NCBI RefSeq assembly: GCF_030582395.1
Contig: NZ_CP104381.1
Location: 3,422,480 to 3,486,479, forward strand
Length of the DNA stretch: 64,000 bases
Direction: 5' to 3'
Source of the DNA: Ralstonia pickettii
GTDB lineage: Bacteria > Pseudomonadota > Gammaproteobacteria > Burkholderiales > Burkholderiaceae
In this document: positions 47,741 through 57,158 of the stretch, piece after piece
Position numbering within the stretch: position 1 is the first letter of the stretch
Layout of the letters: each line of letters begins with the position of its first letter
Translations under genes and position numbers: made by a program
The notes under the pieces: generated by a model
Database searches by the model: none
The model's input: only the letters and a program-made list of their open reading frames with translations
Told to the model about the DNA's origin: nothing

Positions 47741-48634
47741 TTACGCAGCCACCGCCGTGGCGAACCCGCGTGGAAGTTCGCGCAGGAAGGTTTCGCCGTC
47801 ATGACGGCCGAGCGCATAGGCGTCGCGCATGGCGCCGGGGCGGGTGTAATCCCAGCTCGAAATGGGGACCTTGCGCGAGGGCTGTACATAAAAGCGGCGC
47901 TGCACGCCGTCCGCCACCGGCACGTCCATGCGGAAATACATCGGCCGCGGGTACAGGCGCGTGACCAGCACCAGCGCGTCGCCCGGCGTGGCGTCCAGCG
48001 CGTGCACCGGCACATTGTCGACCATGCCGCCGTCGAGCACCGGCCGCCCGTCGCGCCGCAGTACCGGCGTGAACGGCGGGGTGGAGGCCGATTGCAGCAG
48101 CAGGTCCGCCAAGTCCTCGGGTGTGGCGCAATCCTGCGCGCGCACGATTTCCGCCGTAAAGCCGAGGCGTTTGCCCAGCGTCGGGTGCAGCGTCTTGCGA
48201 ACGTGCTTTTCGATGTTGTAGGCGATAAGCCCCGCCGCCACGGCGGAGCGAGCGCCCAACCAGCGCGGAATATGCGCCACGCCGATGCGAATTTCGGGCG
48301 CCTGCGCCAGCCGTGCGAAGCGGCCTTCGCCGAACACCGTCAGCAGCGCCGTGCGATACATGCCGTAGTGCGGGAACACGCGCTCGCCGCGCAGCAGGTT
48401 GCCCCAATGGGCGTTGCGGGTGTTCTGGCGCAGGGCTTCGCCGTAGTAGTCCATCAGCTCGGCGGAATTCCATGCATGCAGCATGCACGCCGTCGACGCG
48501 CCGGCCGAGATGCCGGCAATCACGCGCGGCGCCAGGCCCAGCTCAGGCTGCACGACGTCCCACCAGCCGGCCTGCCACCAGCAGCGGTTGCCGCCGCCGG
48601 CAAAGACCATCTGATCGAACACCGGCGCGTTCAT
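47741..48634 (-). CDS. Patatin-like phospholipase family protein
   Basis: The 297-residue protein has the patatin features: glycine-rich oxyanion loop GGGNRC (13-18), nucleophile elbow GISAG with Ser43, and the catalytic Asp in LDGGMVDN. No signal peptide or membrane helix is visible, so it is probably cytoplasmic and acts on acyl lipids. The start codon overlaps the stop of the upstream TetR-type regulator gene (ATGA), so the two are translationally coupled. This links the lipase to the regulator of the divergent RND efflux pump. Confidence 0.88.
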   Translation of the reverse strand: MNAPVFDQMVFAGGGNRCWWQAGWWDVVQPELGLAPRVIAGISAGASTACMLHAWNSAELMDYYGEALRQNTRNAHWGNLLRGERVFPHYGMYRTALLTVFGEGRFARLAQAPEIRIGVAHIPRWLGARSAVAAGLIAYNIEKHVRKTLHPTLGKRLGFTAEIVRAQDCATPEDLADLLLQSASTPPFTPVLRRDGRPVLDGGMVDNVPVHALDATPGDALVLVTRLYPRPMYFRMDVPVADGVQRRFYVQPSRKVPISSWDYTRPGAMRDAYALGRHDGETFLRELPRGFATAVAA

Positions 48635-49302
48635 GCCGAGGCCCCGGTGTGGGCGGCCGCTGCCGCTGCCGGCTCAAGCCGCAGCGACGGCGCATATTTG
48701 AGGGTGTCGATGCAGGCATCCAGCAGACGTTCGCGCTTGGTGGCGAGGCTGGAGGCGTCCGGATAGAAAAGGTAATCGCCCATGATGCCGTTGAACGTGG
48801 CGTGGAAATGCGCCACGGCCAGCGGGATGTCGAGGTCGGCCGGCAACTGCCCGCGCCGCGTCGCCTGCTCGATGATGCTCGTCAGATGGGCCATGCCTTC
48901 TTCAAACGATTCCTGCTGGCGCTTGAGGATGGGGCTTGTGTCTTCGACGAACTCGCACTTGTTGAACATGATCTCGAAGACCTTGCGCCAGTGCGCGTCT
49001 TCCACGAGTTGCCGCAGCAGGAAGTTGCCCACGGTGCGCAATTCGCCCAGCGGATCATCGGCCTCCACGCCCAGTGGGGTGCACATCGTCTCCATCGGCA
49101 ACTTCACACGCTCGCACATGGCCGCAAACACGTCAGTCTTGTTGCGGAAGTGCCAGTAGATGGCGCCGCGCGTCACGCCCGCAGCCTGGGCGATATCCGA
49201 CAGGGATGTGCGTGCCACGCCGCGCGCATAGAACACGTCTTCCGCCGCATCCAGAATGCGGTTACGTGTTTCCAGGGCTTCTTCCTTTGTTCGTCTGACC
49301 AT
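48631..49302 (-). CDS. AcrR/TtgR-type TetR repressor of the RND efflux operon
   Basis: The 223-residue TetR protein has the N-terminal HTH (EALETRNRILDAAEDVFYARG, split by a turn, then AAGVTRGAIYWHFRNKTDV), almost the AcrR/TtgR/SmeT pattern. The drug-binding helical domain follows. It is divergent from the adaptor-pump-porin operon, and the intergenic region contains a 24-base palindrome close to the E. coli AcrR operator. It should repress the pump until a hydrophobic drug binds. The Ala-rich tail overlaps the start of the patatin gene. Confidence 0.92.
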   Translation of the reverse strand: MVRRTKEEALETRNRILDAAEDVFYARGVARTSLSDIAQAAGVTRGAIYWHFRNKTDVFAAMCERVKLPMETMCTPLGVEADDPLGELRTVGNFLLRQLVEDAHWRKVFEIMFNKCEFVEDTSPILKRQQESFEEGMAHLTSIIEQATRRGQLPADLDIPLAVAHFHATFNGIMGDYLFYPDASSLATKRERLLDACIDTLKYAPSLRLEPAAAAAAHTGASA

Positions 49303-49531
49303 GATCTTCCAGGGGAACGCGGGGTATCTCGTCCGGCGTTCTTTCGATTGGCTTTTGTGCAATGCACAATTTCAGGCAACGCACCATTGCGCTTCGCACA
49401 ACGCGGCAGCGCGCCCGTTGGCTGACAATGCCTGTCGCGGCGCGGCATCCGCTGCAAGTTCGCTTGATCGCCGTCATTGCAGCGAACTCAGGAAAGGTGT
49501 CAACGAAGTCCCTGTCCGTTGAAGGCGACAC

Positions 49532-49560
49532 TTACATACATACGCGAACGTATCTATAAT
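49532..49560 (+). promoter_or_regulatory. Promoter of the RND efflux operon
   Basis: TTACAT (49532-49537), 17-base spacer, TATAAT (49555-49560). The spacer and both elements overlap the AcrR-like operator, so repressor binding would block RNA polymerase. The transcript would have a leader of about 300 bases. Confidence 0.8.
49533..49556. promoter_or_regulatory. AcrR-like operator
   Basis: A 24-base interrupted palindrome beginning TACATACATACG and ending GAACGTATCTA, very close to the known E. coli AcrR site TACATACAT-N6-ATGTATGTA. It lies between the divergent TetR gene and the pump operon and covers the pump promoter. Confidence 0.82.
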
Positions 49561-49566
49561 AGCGCG

Positions 49567-49868
49567 CACTCCGTCACTTGCCCATCGCCGTATGCGCCAC
49601 ATTCATGCGGGCAGGCAGCCTGGGGCTGACTTCGAGTCAGTCGTCCCCAGGGGTGGAGACCGACTGCCGATCGCGCCTGCTTCTTAGCATTCTGGTCCGG
49701 GTTGTTGCGAGTTCGTCGCAAAGGCCATATCGCGTGCCGCCAGATACGGCTAGCATCGGACGTTTTCGTTTTGTGTTTTTTTGGTTCGCTGACGGCTTGC
49801 TGGCGTCGCACTCGTTTGCGCGGCGTTACGGCACCCGGCATTCCGCTTATCGCCACATGGGGTCATCT
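49567..49868 (+). other. Long structured leader of the efflux operon
   Basis: About 300 bases lie between the promoter and the adaptor start. They include a strong nested stem, CCTGGGG/CCCCAGG (49619-49625 with 49645-49651) enclosing CTGAC/GTCAG, and a smaller TTGCGA/TCGCAA hairpin (49705-49721). A T-rich tract lies near 49764-49791. No known riboswitch is recognised. An in-frame upstream start at 49578 would extend the adaptor, but the lipoprotein signal at 49869 argues against it. Confidence 0.45.
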
Positions 49869-51140
49869 ATGACGAACACCCGCCGTTATCACCAACTCGC
49901 TGCCGCCGCATTCATGGTGGTGGCACTTGCAGCCTGCGGTAACAAGCAGGCGCAAGGGCCGGGCGGCGCCGGCATGCCTCCGACCGAAGTCGGCGTTGTG
50001 ACCGTGCAGCCGCACTCCGTTGGCTTGACCAGCGAGTTGCCGGGGCGCCTGGAGGCTACGCGTGTGGCACAGGTGCGGGCTCGGGTCGCGGGCATTGTGC
50101 TCAAGCGCACCTACGCGGAAGGCAGTGACGTAAAGGCCGGCCAGCAGTTGTTCCAGATCGATCCGGCGCAGTACCAGGCGTCGCTGGACAGTGCCAAGGC
50201 ACAGCTGGCGCGTTCGGAGGCCACGCAAACGCAGGCGCAACTGAAGGCCGAGCGCTACAAGCCGCTGGTTGCCACCAACGCCATCAGCAAGCAGGACTAC
50301 GACGACGCCACCGCCGCCGCCAAGCAAGCCACCGCTGACGTGGCCGCCGCCCGCGCTGCCGTGGAGACCGCCAAGTTGAACGTCGGCTATGCCAGCGTGA
50401 CTTCGCCCATCTCCGGTCGTGCCGGTCTGGCGCAGGTCACCGAAGGCGCGCTGGTGGGCCAGGGCGAGGCGACGCTGCTGACCACCGTTCAGCAGATCGA
50501 CCCGATCTACCTGACGTTCACGCAGTCGAGCACCGAAGTGATGCGTCTTCAGCAGGCGCTCAAGGACGGCAAGCTGGCCAAGGCCGGTGGTGACGCGGCC
50601 AAGGTGACGCTCGTGACAGAGGACGGCCGTGCCTACGCGCAAACGGGCAAGCTCTATTTCTCGGACCTGACGGTGGACCCCGCCACGGGCACGATCACGC
50701 TGCGCGCGATTGTCCCGAACGCCGACCGCACGCTGCTGCCGGGCATGTACGTGCGTGCCCGCCTGGAGCAGGCCGTGGACGAACAGGCCATCACGGTGCC
50801 GCAACAAGCGGTGACGCGCAGCCCGGACGGCGCCTCGGTCATGGTGGTTGACGAGAAGGGCGTGGCGGCGGTGCGCCAAGTCCAGGCCGACCGCTCGACC
50901 GGCACGGAATGGATCGTCTCCAGCGGCCTGAAGGCGGGCGACAAGGTGATCGTCGACGGCCTGCAGAAAGTCCGTCCGGGCGCGCCGGTCAAAGCCGTGC
51001 CGTGGCAGCCGATACCGACAGGCCAGGGCAAGGCCCCGCAAGGCCAAGGTGGCCAGGGTAGCGGCGCGGCTCCGGCACCGGCAGCCAGCGCCCCTGCTGC
51101 AAGCACTCCCGCTGCCAGCGCACCGGCAGCCAAGCAGTAA
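49869..51140 (+). CDS. RND efflux periplasmic adaptor lipoprotein (AcrA/MexA family)
   Basis: The 423-residue membrane-fusion protein begins with a lipoprotein signal (lipobox ALAAC, Cys23). It contains the barrel-sandwich halves (GRLEATRVAQVRARVAGIVL and NVGYASVTSPISGRAGL), an alpha-hairpin (about 100-170), a beta-barrel and a membrane-proximal domain. The tail is a Gln/Gly/Ala/Pro-rich low-complexity extension of about 35 residues. The adaptor bridges the inner-membrane pump and the outer-membrane channel encoded next. A second possible start is ATG 49857, four codons earlier. Confidence 0.95.
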   Translation: MTNTRRYHQLAAAAFMVVALAACGNKQAQGPGGAGMPPTEVGVVTVQPHSVGLTSELPGRLEATRVAQVRARVAGIVLKRTYAEGSDVKAGQQLFQIDPAQYQASLDSAKAQLARSEATQTQAQLKAERYKPLVATNAISKQDYDDATAAAKQATADVAAARAAVETAKLNVGYASVTSPISGRAGLAQVTEGALVGQGEATLLTTVQQIDPIYLTFTQSSTEVMRLQQALKDGKLAKAGGDAAKVTLVTEDGRAYAQTGKLYFSDLTVDPATGTITLRAIVPNADRTLLPGMYVRARLEQAVDEQAITVPQQAVTRSPDGASVMVVDEKGVAAVRQVQADRSTGTEWIVSSGLKAGDKVIVDGLQKVRPGAPVKAVPWQPIPTGQGKAPQGQGGQGSGAAPAPAASAPAASTPAASAPAAKQ

Positions 51141-51155
51141 ACAAGGAGCCATCGC

Positions 51156-54100
51156 ATGGCAAAGTTTTTTATCGATCGCCCGGTCTTTGCCTGGGTGCTC
51201 GCGCTGTTCATCATCCTTGCTGGGGCGATTTCGATCACCCAGCTGCCGATCTCGCAGTACCCGACCATTGCACCGCCGTCCATCATCATCACGGCAACGT
51301 ATCCGGGCGCAAACGCGAAGACGCTGGACGAATCCGTCACCAGCATCATCGAGCAGGAAATGAACGGTGCGGACGGCCTGCTCTATATGGAGTCGGTCAG
51401 CCAGGGCGGTAACGGCCAGGCGCAGATCACCGTGACGTTCAAGGCCGGTACCGATCCGGCGCTGGCGCAGGTGGACGTGCAGAACCGCTTGAAGCGCGTG
51501 GAAGCGCGTCTGCCTTCGCAGGTGACGCAGCAGGGTGTGCAGGTCGACAAGGCGCGCTCGAACTTCCTGCTGTTCGCGACGCTCGCATCCACCGACGGCA
51601 AGATGGATCCGGTGGCACTGGGCGACTACATCTCGCGCAACGTGCTGAACGAAATCAAGCGCGTGCCGGGTGTGGGTCAGGCAGTTCTGTTCGGTACGGA
51701 GCGCGCCATGCGCGTCTGGATCGATCCGGCCAAGCTGGTTGGCTACAAGCTGACCCCGACGGACGTCTACAACGCCATCCGCGCGCAGAACTCGCTGGTC
51801 TCGGCCGGTACGATCGGCGATCTGCCGTCCGTCTCCGACCAACCGCTCGCGGCGACGGTCGTGGTGGAAGGTCAGCTCACGACCACCGAGCAGTTCGGCA
51901 ACATCGTGCTGGTGGCCAAGCCGGACGGTTCGCTGGTCCGCGTGAAGGACGTTGCGCGCCTGGAACTCGGCGGCCAGACCTACTCGACGTCTGCGCGGAT
52001 CAACGGCCAGCCCATCTCGGCCATTGGCGTGCAGCTCTCGCCCACGGGTAACGCGCTGGGCACCGCCAAGGCCGTGAAGGCCAAGCTGGAAGAACTCTCG
52101 AAGTACTTCCCGGCCGGCGTGGAATACAAGGTGCCGTACGACACGTCCAAGTTCGTTCAGATCTCGATCGAGGAAGTGGTCAAGACGCTGTTCGAGGCCA
52201 TGGTGCTCGTGTTCCTGGTGATGCTGCTGTTCCTGCAGAACATCCGCTACACGCTGGTGCCGTCGATCGTGGTGCCGATCTCGTTGCTGGGCGCGTTTGC
52301 CGTCATGAACGCGATGGGCTTCTCGATCAACGTGTTGACGATGTTCGGCCTCGTGCTGGCGATCGGTATTCTCGTTGACGATGCCATCGTGGTGGTTGAA
52401 AACGTCGAGCGGATCATGGCCGAAGAAGGCCTGCCCCCGCGCGAAGCGACGCGCAAGGCCATGGGCCAGATCACGGGCGCCATCATCGGTATTACGCTGG
52501 TGCTGATGGCCGTGTTCATCCCGATGGCGTTCTTCTCGGGCTCGGTGGGGGCGATCTATCGCCAATTCTCGCTGTCGATGGTGTCGTCGATCTTCTTCTC
52601 GGCACTCATGGCGCTGACGCTCACGCCGGCACTGTGCTCGACGCTGCTCAAGCCGATCGAGAAAGGCTCGCACCACGAGAAGAAGGGCTTTTTCGGCTGG
52701 TTCAACCGCATGTTCAGCACCACCACGAACCGCTATCAAAGCTTCGTGGAGCGCATGCTGAAGAAGACCTTCCGCTACATGGTGATCTACGTTGCGCTGA
52801 TTGCCGCGGTGGTGTTCCTGTTCCTGCGCCTGCCGTCTTCGTTCCTGCCGACCGAAGACCAGGGCTACATCGTGACCAACATCCAGCTGCCGCCGGGCGC
52901 ATCGGCCAACCGCACGCTGGAAGTGATCAAGCAGGTCGAGAACTACTACAAGCAGGAAAAGGCGGTCGAGAACATCGTGGCTGTCCAGGGTTTCAGCTTC
53001 TCGGGCAACGGGCCGAACGCCGGTATCGTGTTCACCCCGTTTAAAGACTGGAGCGAGCGCAAGGGCAAGGACCAAACCGCCGATGCCGTGGTCGGCCGGG
53101 CCTTCGGTGCGCTGTTCGGTGGCATTCGCGATGCGATCGTCTTTCCGCTGAATCCGCCGCCGATTCCGGAACTGGGTAACGCAACCGGCTTTACGTTCCG
53201 TCTGCAGGACCGCGCGGGCCTCGGCCACGACGCGCTGATGGCAGCCCGCAATCAGCTGTTGGGGATGGCGGCGCAAAGCAAGGTCATCACCGGCATGCGC
53301 CCGGAAGGTCTGGAAGATTCGCCGCAGTACCAGGTGGATATCGACCGCGAGAAGGCCAATGCGCTGGGTGTCTCGTTCACCGACATCAACGCCGTGCTGT
53401 CGACGGCGCTGGGCTCGGCATACGCCAACGACTTCCCGAACTATGGTCGTCAGCAGCGTGTGATCGTGCAGGCGGACAAGATCAACCGCATGCAGCCCGA
53501 AGACATCATGAACCTGTACGTGCGCAACGGTCAGGGCAACATGGTCCCGATGTCGACGTTCGCCAAGGGCCATTGGATCGTCGGCCCGGTGCAGCTCGTG
53601 CGCTACAACGGCTATCCGGCTGTCCGCCTTTCGGGTGCGGCCGCGCCGGGTGCCAGCTCGGGTGACGCCATGGCCGAGATGGAACGCCTCGCTGCCAGAC
53701 TGCCGGCCGGTATCGGCTACGAGTGGACGGGCCAGTCGCTGCAGGAAAAGGCCTCGGGCTCGCAGGCGCCGGCGCTGTATGCGCTGTCGCTGCTGGCTGT
53801 GTTCCTGGTGCTGGCGGCGCTGTACGAAAGCTGGTCGATCCCGGCGGCGGTGATTCTGGTGGTGCCGCTGGGCGTGCTCGGCGCACTGCTGGGGGTGACG
53901 CTGCGCGCGATGCCGGATGACGTGTACTTCAAGGTCGGCCTGATTGCGGTGGTGGGCTTGTCCGCCAAGAACGCAATTCTGATCATCGAGTTTGCGAAGG
54001 ACTTGCAGGCGCAAGGCAAGGGCCTCATCGAGGCGACGCTGGAAGCCGTACACCTGCGGTTCCGCCCGATCATCATGACGTCGTTCGCGTTCATCCTGGG

Positions 54101-54308
54101 TGTGCTGCCGCTGGCGATTGCCACGGGCGCCAGCTCCGCCAGCCAACGCGCCATCGGTACCGGCGTGATGGGCGGGATGATCACCGCGACGGTGCTGGCC
54201 GTGGTGCTGGTGCCTGTGTTCTTCGTGGTGGTCCGCCGCATCTTCAAGGGCAGCGAGCGTCAACGCCGCCTGGATGCCGCGCACCGTCCGCTGGACGAGG
54301 AAATCTGA
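51156..54308 (+). CDS. RND multidrug efflux transporter (AcrB/MexB, HAE1 family)
   Basis: The 1050-residue proton-driven drug exporter shows MAKFFIDRPVFAWVLALFIILAGA and 12 membrane helices in two halves. The proton-relay Asp pair is in LAIGILVDDAIVVVENVERIM, and the second half carries the matching helix GLIAVVGLSAKNAILIIEFAKD with the essential Lys. FxGFG-like switch loop and large periplasmic domains are present by length. It closely resembles AcrB/MexB/TtgB. The gene follows the adaptor by 15 bases with AAGGAG before the start. Confidence 0.97.
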   Translation: MAKFFIDRPVFAWVLALFIILAGAISITQLPISQYPTIAPPSIIITATYPGANAKTLDESVTSIIEQEMNGADGLLYMESVSQGGNGQAQITVTFKAGTDPALAQVDVQNRLKRVEARLPSQVTQQGVQVDKARSNFLLFATLASTDGKMDPVALGDYISRNVLNEIKRVPGVGQAVLFGTERAMRVWIDPAKLVGYKLTPTDVYNAIRAQNSLVSAGTIGDLPSVSDQPLAATVVVEGQLTTTEQFGNIVLVAKPDGSLVRVKDVARLELGGQTYSTSARINGQPISAIGVQLSPTGNALGTAKAVKAKLEELSKYFPAGVEYKVPYDTSKFVQISIEEVVKTLFEAMVLVFLVMLLFLQNIRYTLVPSIVVPISLLGAFAVMNAMGFSINVLTMFGLVLAIGILVDDAIVVVENVERIMAEEGLPPREATRKAMGQITGAIIGITLVLMAVFIPMAFFSGSVGAIYRQFSLSMVSSIFFSALMALTLTPALCSTLLKPIEKGSHHEKKGFFGWFNRMFSTTTNRYQSFVERMLKKTFRYMVIYVALIAAVVFLFLRLPSSFLPTEDQGYIVTNIQLPPGASANRTLEVIKQVENYYKQEKAVENIVAVQGFSFSGNGPNAGIVFTPFKDWSERKGKDQTADAVVGRAFGALFGGIRDAIVFPLNPPPIPELGNATGFTFRLQDRAGLGHDALMAARNQLLGMAAQSKVITGMRPEGLEDSPQYQVDIDREKANALGVSFTDINAVLSTALGSAYANDFPNYGRQQRVIVQADKINRMQPEDIMNLYVRNGQGNMVPMSTFAKGHWIVGPVQLVRYNGYPAVRLSGAAAPGASSGDAMAEMERLAARLPAGIGYEWTGQSLQEKASGSQAPALYALSLLAVFLVLAALYESWSIPAAVILVVPLGVLGALLGVTLRAMPDDVYFKVGLIAVVGLSAKNAILIIEFAKDLQAQGKGLIEATLEAVHLRFRPIIMTSFAFILGVLPLAIATGASSASQRAIGTGVMGGMITATVLAVVLVPVFFVVVRRIFKGSERQRRLDAAHRPLDEEI

Positions 54309-54310
54309 AC

Positions 54311-55855
54311 ATGCAGAAAACGATGACCTTTCGAACCCCCGCGCTGCTGCCGGCGCTCCTGCTGGCTGCCGGCGTGTTGTCCGGCTGCTCGATGGCGCCC
54401 ACCTATGAGCGCCCGGATGCTCCGATAACGAGCGCGTACCCGCAGGCACCGGCCGGCTATGCCGTGCCGGCAGACTCCGCCAAGCCCGGCGAGAACGCAC
54501 CCCGTGCGACCGAACTGGGCTGGCGCGAGTTCTTCCCCGATGCACGCCTGCAAAAGCTGATCGGCCTGGCGCTTGAGAACAACCGTGACCTGCGCGTGGC
54601 CATGCTCAACGTCGAGGCCGCGCGTGCGCAGTACCGCCTGCAGATCGCCGACCTGCTGCCGCCGGTCAACGCGTCCGCCACGTACACGCGCAGCCATACG
54701 CCGCCGTCGATTTCGACCACCGGCGGCGACATCTACAACAAGCAGTACCAGCTTGGCGTGGGTATCAGCAACTATCAGGTGAACCTGTTCAGCGTGGGCG
54801 ACGTCACGTCGTCTGCGCGTGCAAGTTATCTGGCGACGGACGAAGGCCGGCGTGCGGCGCAGATCAGCCTGATCTCGCAGGTGGCCAAGGCTTACCTGAA
54901 CGAGCGCGCCTATGCCGAGCAGCTGGACCTGGCCCAGCAGACCCTGAAGGGCCGCGAGGACTACTACAAGCTGGCCAAGCAGCGTTTTGACGTTGGTGCT
55001 TCGTCGGCGCTGGATCTGCGCCAGACCGAGACGCTGGTGGAATCGGCCCGCGTGTCAGTGGCTCAGCTCACGCGCCAGTACGCCCAGGCGACCAACGCGC
55101 TGGTGCTGCTGGTCGGGGCGCCGTTGCCGGCCGACCTGCCCGCGCCGACCACGGTGTCGTCTGAGAAGATCGTCGCAGACATTCCTCCCGGCGTGCCGTC
55201 GGAGCTGCTGGAGCAGCGCCCGGACATCCGCCAGGCCGAGCAGAGGCTGATTGCCGCCAACGCCAACATCGGTGTGGCGCGCGCCGCGTTCTTCCCGAGT
55301 ATCGGGCTGACGTCCAACGTGGGCACGGCAAGCGGCGCGTTGCATGATCTGTTCAAGAGCGGGACGGGCTTTTGGTCGTTCGTGCCGAACCTGACGCTGC
55401 CGATCTTCAACTGGGGCACCAACATCTTCAACCTGGACTTGACCAAGACCAACCAGAAGATCGCGGTTGCCAACTACGAGAAGACGATCCAGACCGCGTT
55501 CCGCGAAGTGTCCGACGCCCTCGTGGCGCGCGGCACCCTGGAGGAGCAGGTGGCCGCGCAGAAGCGCTTCCGCGATGCCACGGCTGATCGCCTGACGCTC
55601 TCCGATCAGCGTTATCGCAATGGTGTGTCGAGCTTCCTCGATGTGCTCGACGCGCAACGCGATCTGTTCAGCGCCGACCAGACGCTGGTGCAGACGCGCT
55701 TGGCTCGCCTGACCAACGCCATCGATCTATACACGGCGCTGGGCGGCGGGTTGCAAGAGCGCAGCACCACCGTGGCCGCACAGCAGGCTCAGCCGACGGC
55801 CGCGCCGGGCGTTGCGCCCGCCACGCCGGATATGACGCCGCAGCAATCGAAGTAA
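54311..55855 (+). CDS. RND efflux outer-membrane lipoprotein channel (OprM/NodT family)
   Basis: The 514-residue TolC-like channel has a lipoprotein signal (lipobox LSGC, Cys26) and two outer-membrane-efflux repeats. Typical motifs are GWREFFPDARLQKLIGLALENNRDLRVA (family opening, in parts) and RYRNGVSSFLDVLDAQRDLF at the end. A Gln/Pro/Ala-rich tail of about 30 residues follows. It starts two bases after the pump gene, completing a tripartite exporter. A strong terminator follows. Confidence 0.95.
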   Translation: MQKTMTFRTPALLPALLLAAGVLSGCSMAPTYERPDAPITSAYPQAPAGYAVPADSAKPGENAPRATELGWREFFPDARLQKLIGLALENNRDLRVAMLNVEAARAQYRLQIADLLPPVNASATYTRSHTPPSISTTGGDIYNKQYQLGVGISNYQVNLFSVGDVTSSARASYLATDEGRRAAQISLISQVAKAYLNERAYAEQLDLAQQTLKGREDYYKLAKQRFDVGASSALDLRQTETLVESARVSVAQLTRQYAQATNALVLLVGAPLPADLPAPTTVSSEKIVADIPPGVPSELLEQRPDIRQAEQRLIAANANIGVARAAFFPSIGLTSNVGTASGALHDLFKSGTGFWSFVPNLTLPIFNWGTNIFNLDLTKTNQKIAVANYEKTIQTAFREVSDALVARGTLEEQVAAQKRFRDATADRLTLSDQRYRNGVSSFLDVLDAQRDLFSADQTLVQTRLARLTNAIDLYTALGGGLQERSTTVAAQQAQPTAAPGVAPATPDMTPQQSK

Positions 55856-55875
55856 GTCCGCGTCTGTTCGCTCCA

Positions 55876-55905
55876 AAGCCCGCCTTCTTCAGGCGGGCTT
55901 TTTTT
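55876..55905. terminator. Terminator after the efflux operon, overlapping the topoisomerase gene end
   Basis: AAGCCCGCCT / AGGCGGGCTT stem with a five-base loop and a seven-base T-run on the plus strand. The stop codon of the convergent topoisomerase gene lies within the loop, so the hairpin is shared by both transcripts. Confidence 0.9.
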
Positions 55906-57067
55906 CGCCTGTGCCCTTAGTGCTGGCGATGTGCTCGAGAAAGTAAAGCAAGGCCACTTCTTCGCGTCGCAGACCCTTGCGCGCGCGGGTCGGGGGCAGT
56001 GCTTCCAATTCGCCCGCCAGGAATGCGTCCACCACAGCCGGGTGTACATAGCATTTGCGGCAGACGGCCGGCGTGTTCCCGAGGCGCTGCGCCACGGCAG
56101 CAACAGCCTCCACCACCTGCCGGCGCGCCTCGGTAACGTTCGTCAACGTGCGCCCGCGCAGCAGATCCAGCGCCAGCACGCTGCCGGCCCAGGTGCGGTA
56201 GTCCTTCGCCGTGAAATCCGCCCCCGTAATCTCTTGTAAGTATGCATTCACATCCGTGGAATCAACTACCCGGCGCTCGCCCGCTTCGTCGATGTACTGG
56301 AATAACTCCTGCCCTGGAAGATCGACGCAGCGCCGGATGATGCGGGCCAGGCGCGGATCCGATACCGACACGTCGTGCTCCACGCCGCTTTTGCCACGAA
56401 ACTGAAAGCGCACCGTATTGCCGTGCACCTCAACGTGGCGGTTGCGCAGTGTCGTGAGCCCATAGGAGCGGTTGTCGCGCGCATAGGCCGCGTTCCCCAC
56501 GCGCACCAGCGTCACGTCCAGCAGGTAGACCACTGTCGCCAGCATCTTCTCGCGCGCCAGGCCCGGCGCCTCCAGGTGGGCGGTGATCGCCTCACGCACC
56601 CGTGGCAGCACCGCCCCGAATGCCAGCAATCGCCCGTATTTGTCGGCATCGCGAAAGGCGCGCCATTCTGCGTGATAGCGATATTGCTTGCGCCCGCGTG
56701 CGTCGCGTCCCGTCGCCTGCAGATGCCCGCCCGCATGTGGGCAGATCCAGACGTCGGTATAGGCCGGCGGGATCGCCAGCTTGTTGATACGCGCAATGAT
56801 GGCCGGGTCGCGGATGCGCTGGCCGCGCGTGTCGAAATAGGCGAATTGCCCGCGTAGCCGGCGCCGGGTGTAGCCCGGGCGTGTGTCGTCCACATAGCGC
56901 AGCCGTTCGGGCAGCGCTTCGGCGAGAAGGGTGGCGCTAGTGGCAACCGGTGCGGGCGCAGACTTGGGAACGCGTTCCACGGTAGATGGCTTGGAGAGAT
57001 GATCGCGTTGAGCAAGCGGCGTTCCTTCCTCGCTGCGCGCGCTGTCTGGCCGCTCATGGCGTAGCAT
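55889..57067 (-). CDS. DNA topoisomerase IB
   Basis: This poxvirus-like type IB topoisomerase relaxes DNA supercoils through a 3'-phosphotyrosine link. About 392 residues from Met57067. The family sequence starts near GYTRRRLRGQFAYFD and includes RINKLAIPPAYTDVWICP, catalytic Arg/Lys within RNRHVEVHGNTVRFQFRGKSG, and DFTAKDYRTWAGS. The nucleophilic Tyr is in CRKCYVHPAVVDAF. The start is uncertain: ATG 57109 is also in frame and both precede a low-complexity segment. Type IB enzymes are scattered in bacteria and often supposed to be transferred, but are frequent in Burkholderiaceae. It is divergent from rpsU. Confidence 0.9.
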   Translation of the reverse strand: MLRHERPDSARSEEGTPLAQRDHLSKPSTVERVPKSAPAPVATSATLLAEALPERLRYVDDTRPGYTRRRLRGQFAYFDTRGQRIRDPAIIARINKLAIPPAYTDVWICPHAGGHLQATGRDARGRKQYRYHAEWRAFRDADKYGRLLAFGAVLPRVREAITAHLEAPGLAREKMLATVVYLLDVTLVRVGNAAYARDNRSYGLTTLRNRHVEVHGNTVRFQFRGKSGVEHDVSVSDPRLARIIRRCVDLPGQELFQYIDEAGERRVVDSTDVNAYLQEITGADFTAKDYRTWAGSVLALDLLRGRTLTNVTEARRQVVEAVAAVAQRLGNTPAVCRKCYVHPAVVDAFLAGELEALPPTRARKGLRREEVALLYFLEHIASTKGTGEKKPA

Positions 57068-57158
57068 CAAGGCCACGCCTCTGCGCAAAATGGCGGCAAG
57101 AAATGGCATTCTCGCCACAATCGGAAGTGCCTTGCATCGGTTAACGGATTCAACTACA

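Noticed and set aside
49863..54545. A 1560-codon open frame on the minus strand opposite the RND adaptor and pump genes
   Set aside because: It is the antisense of two well-recognised genes in GC-rich DNA, is His/Arg-rich without any domain, and has no ribosome-binding site.
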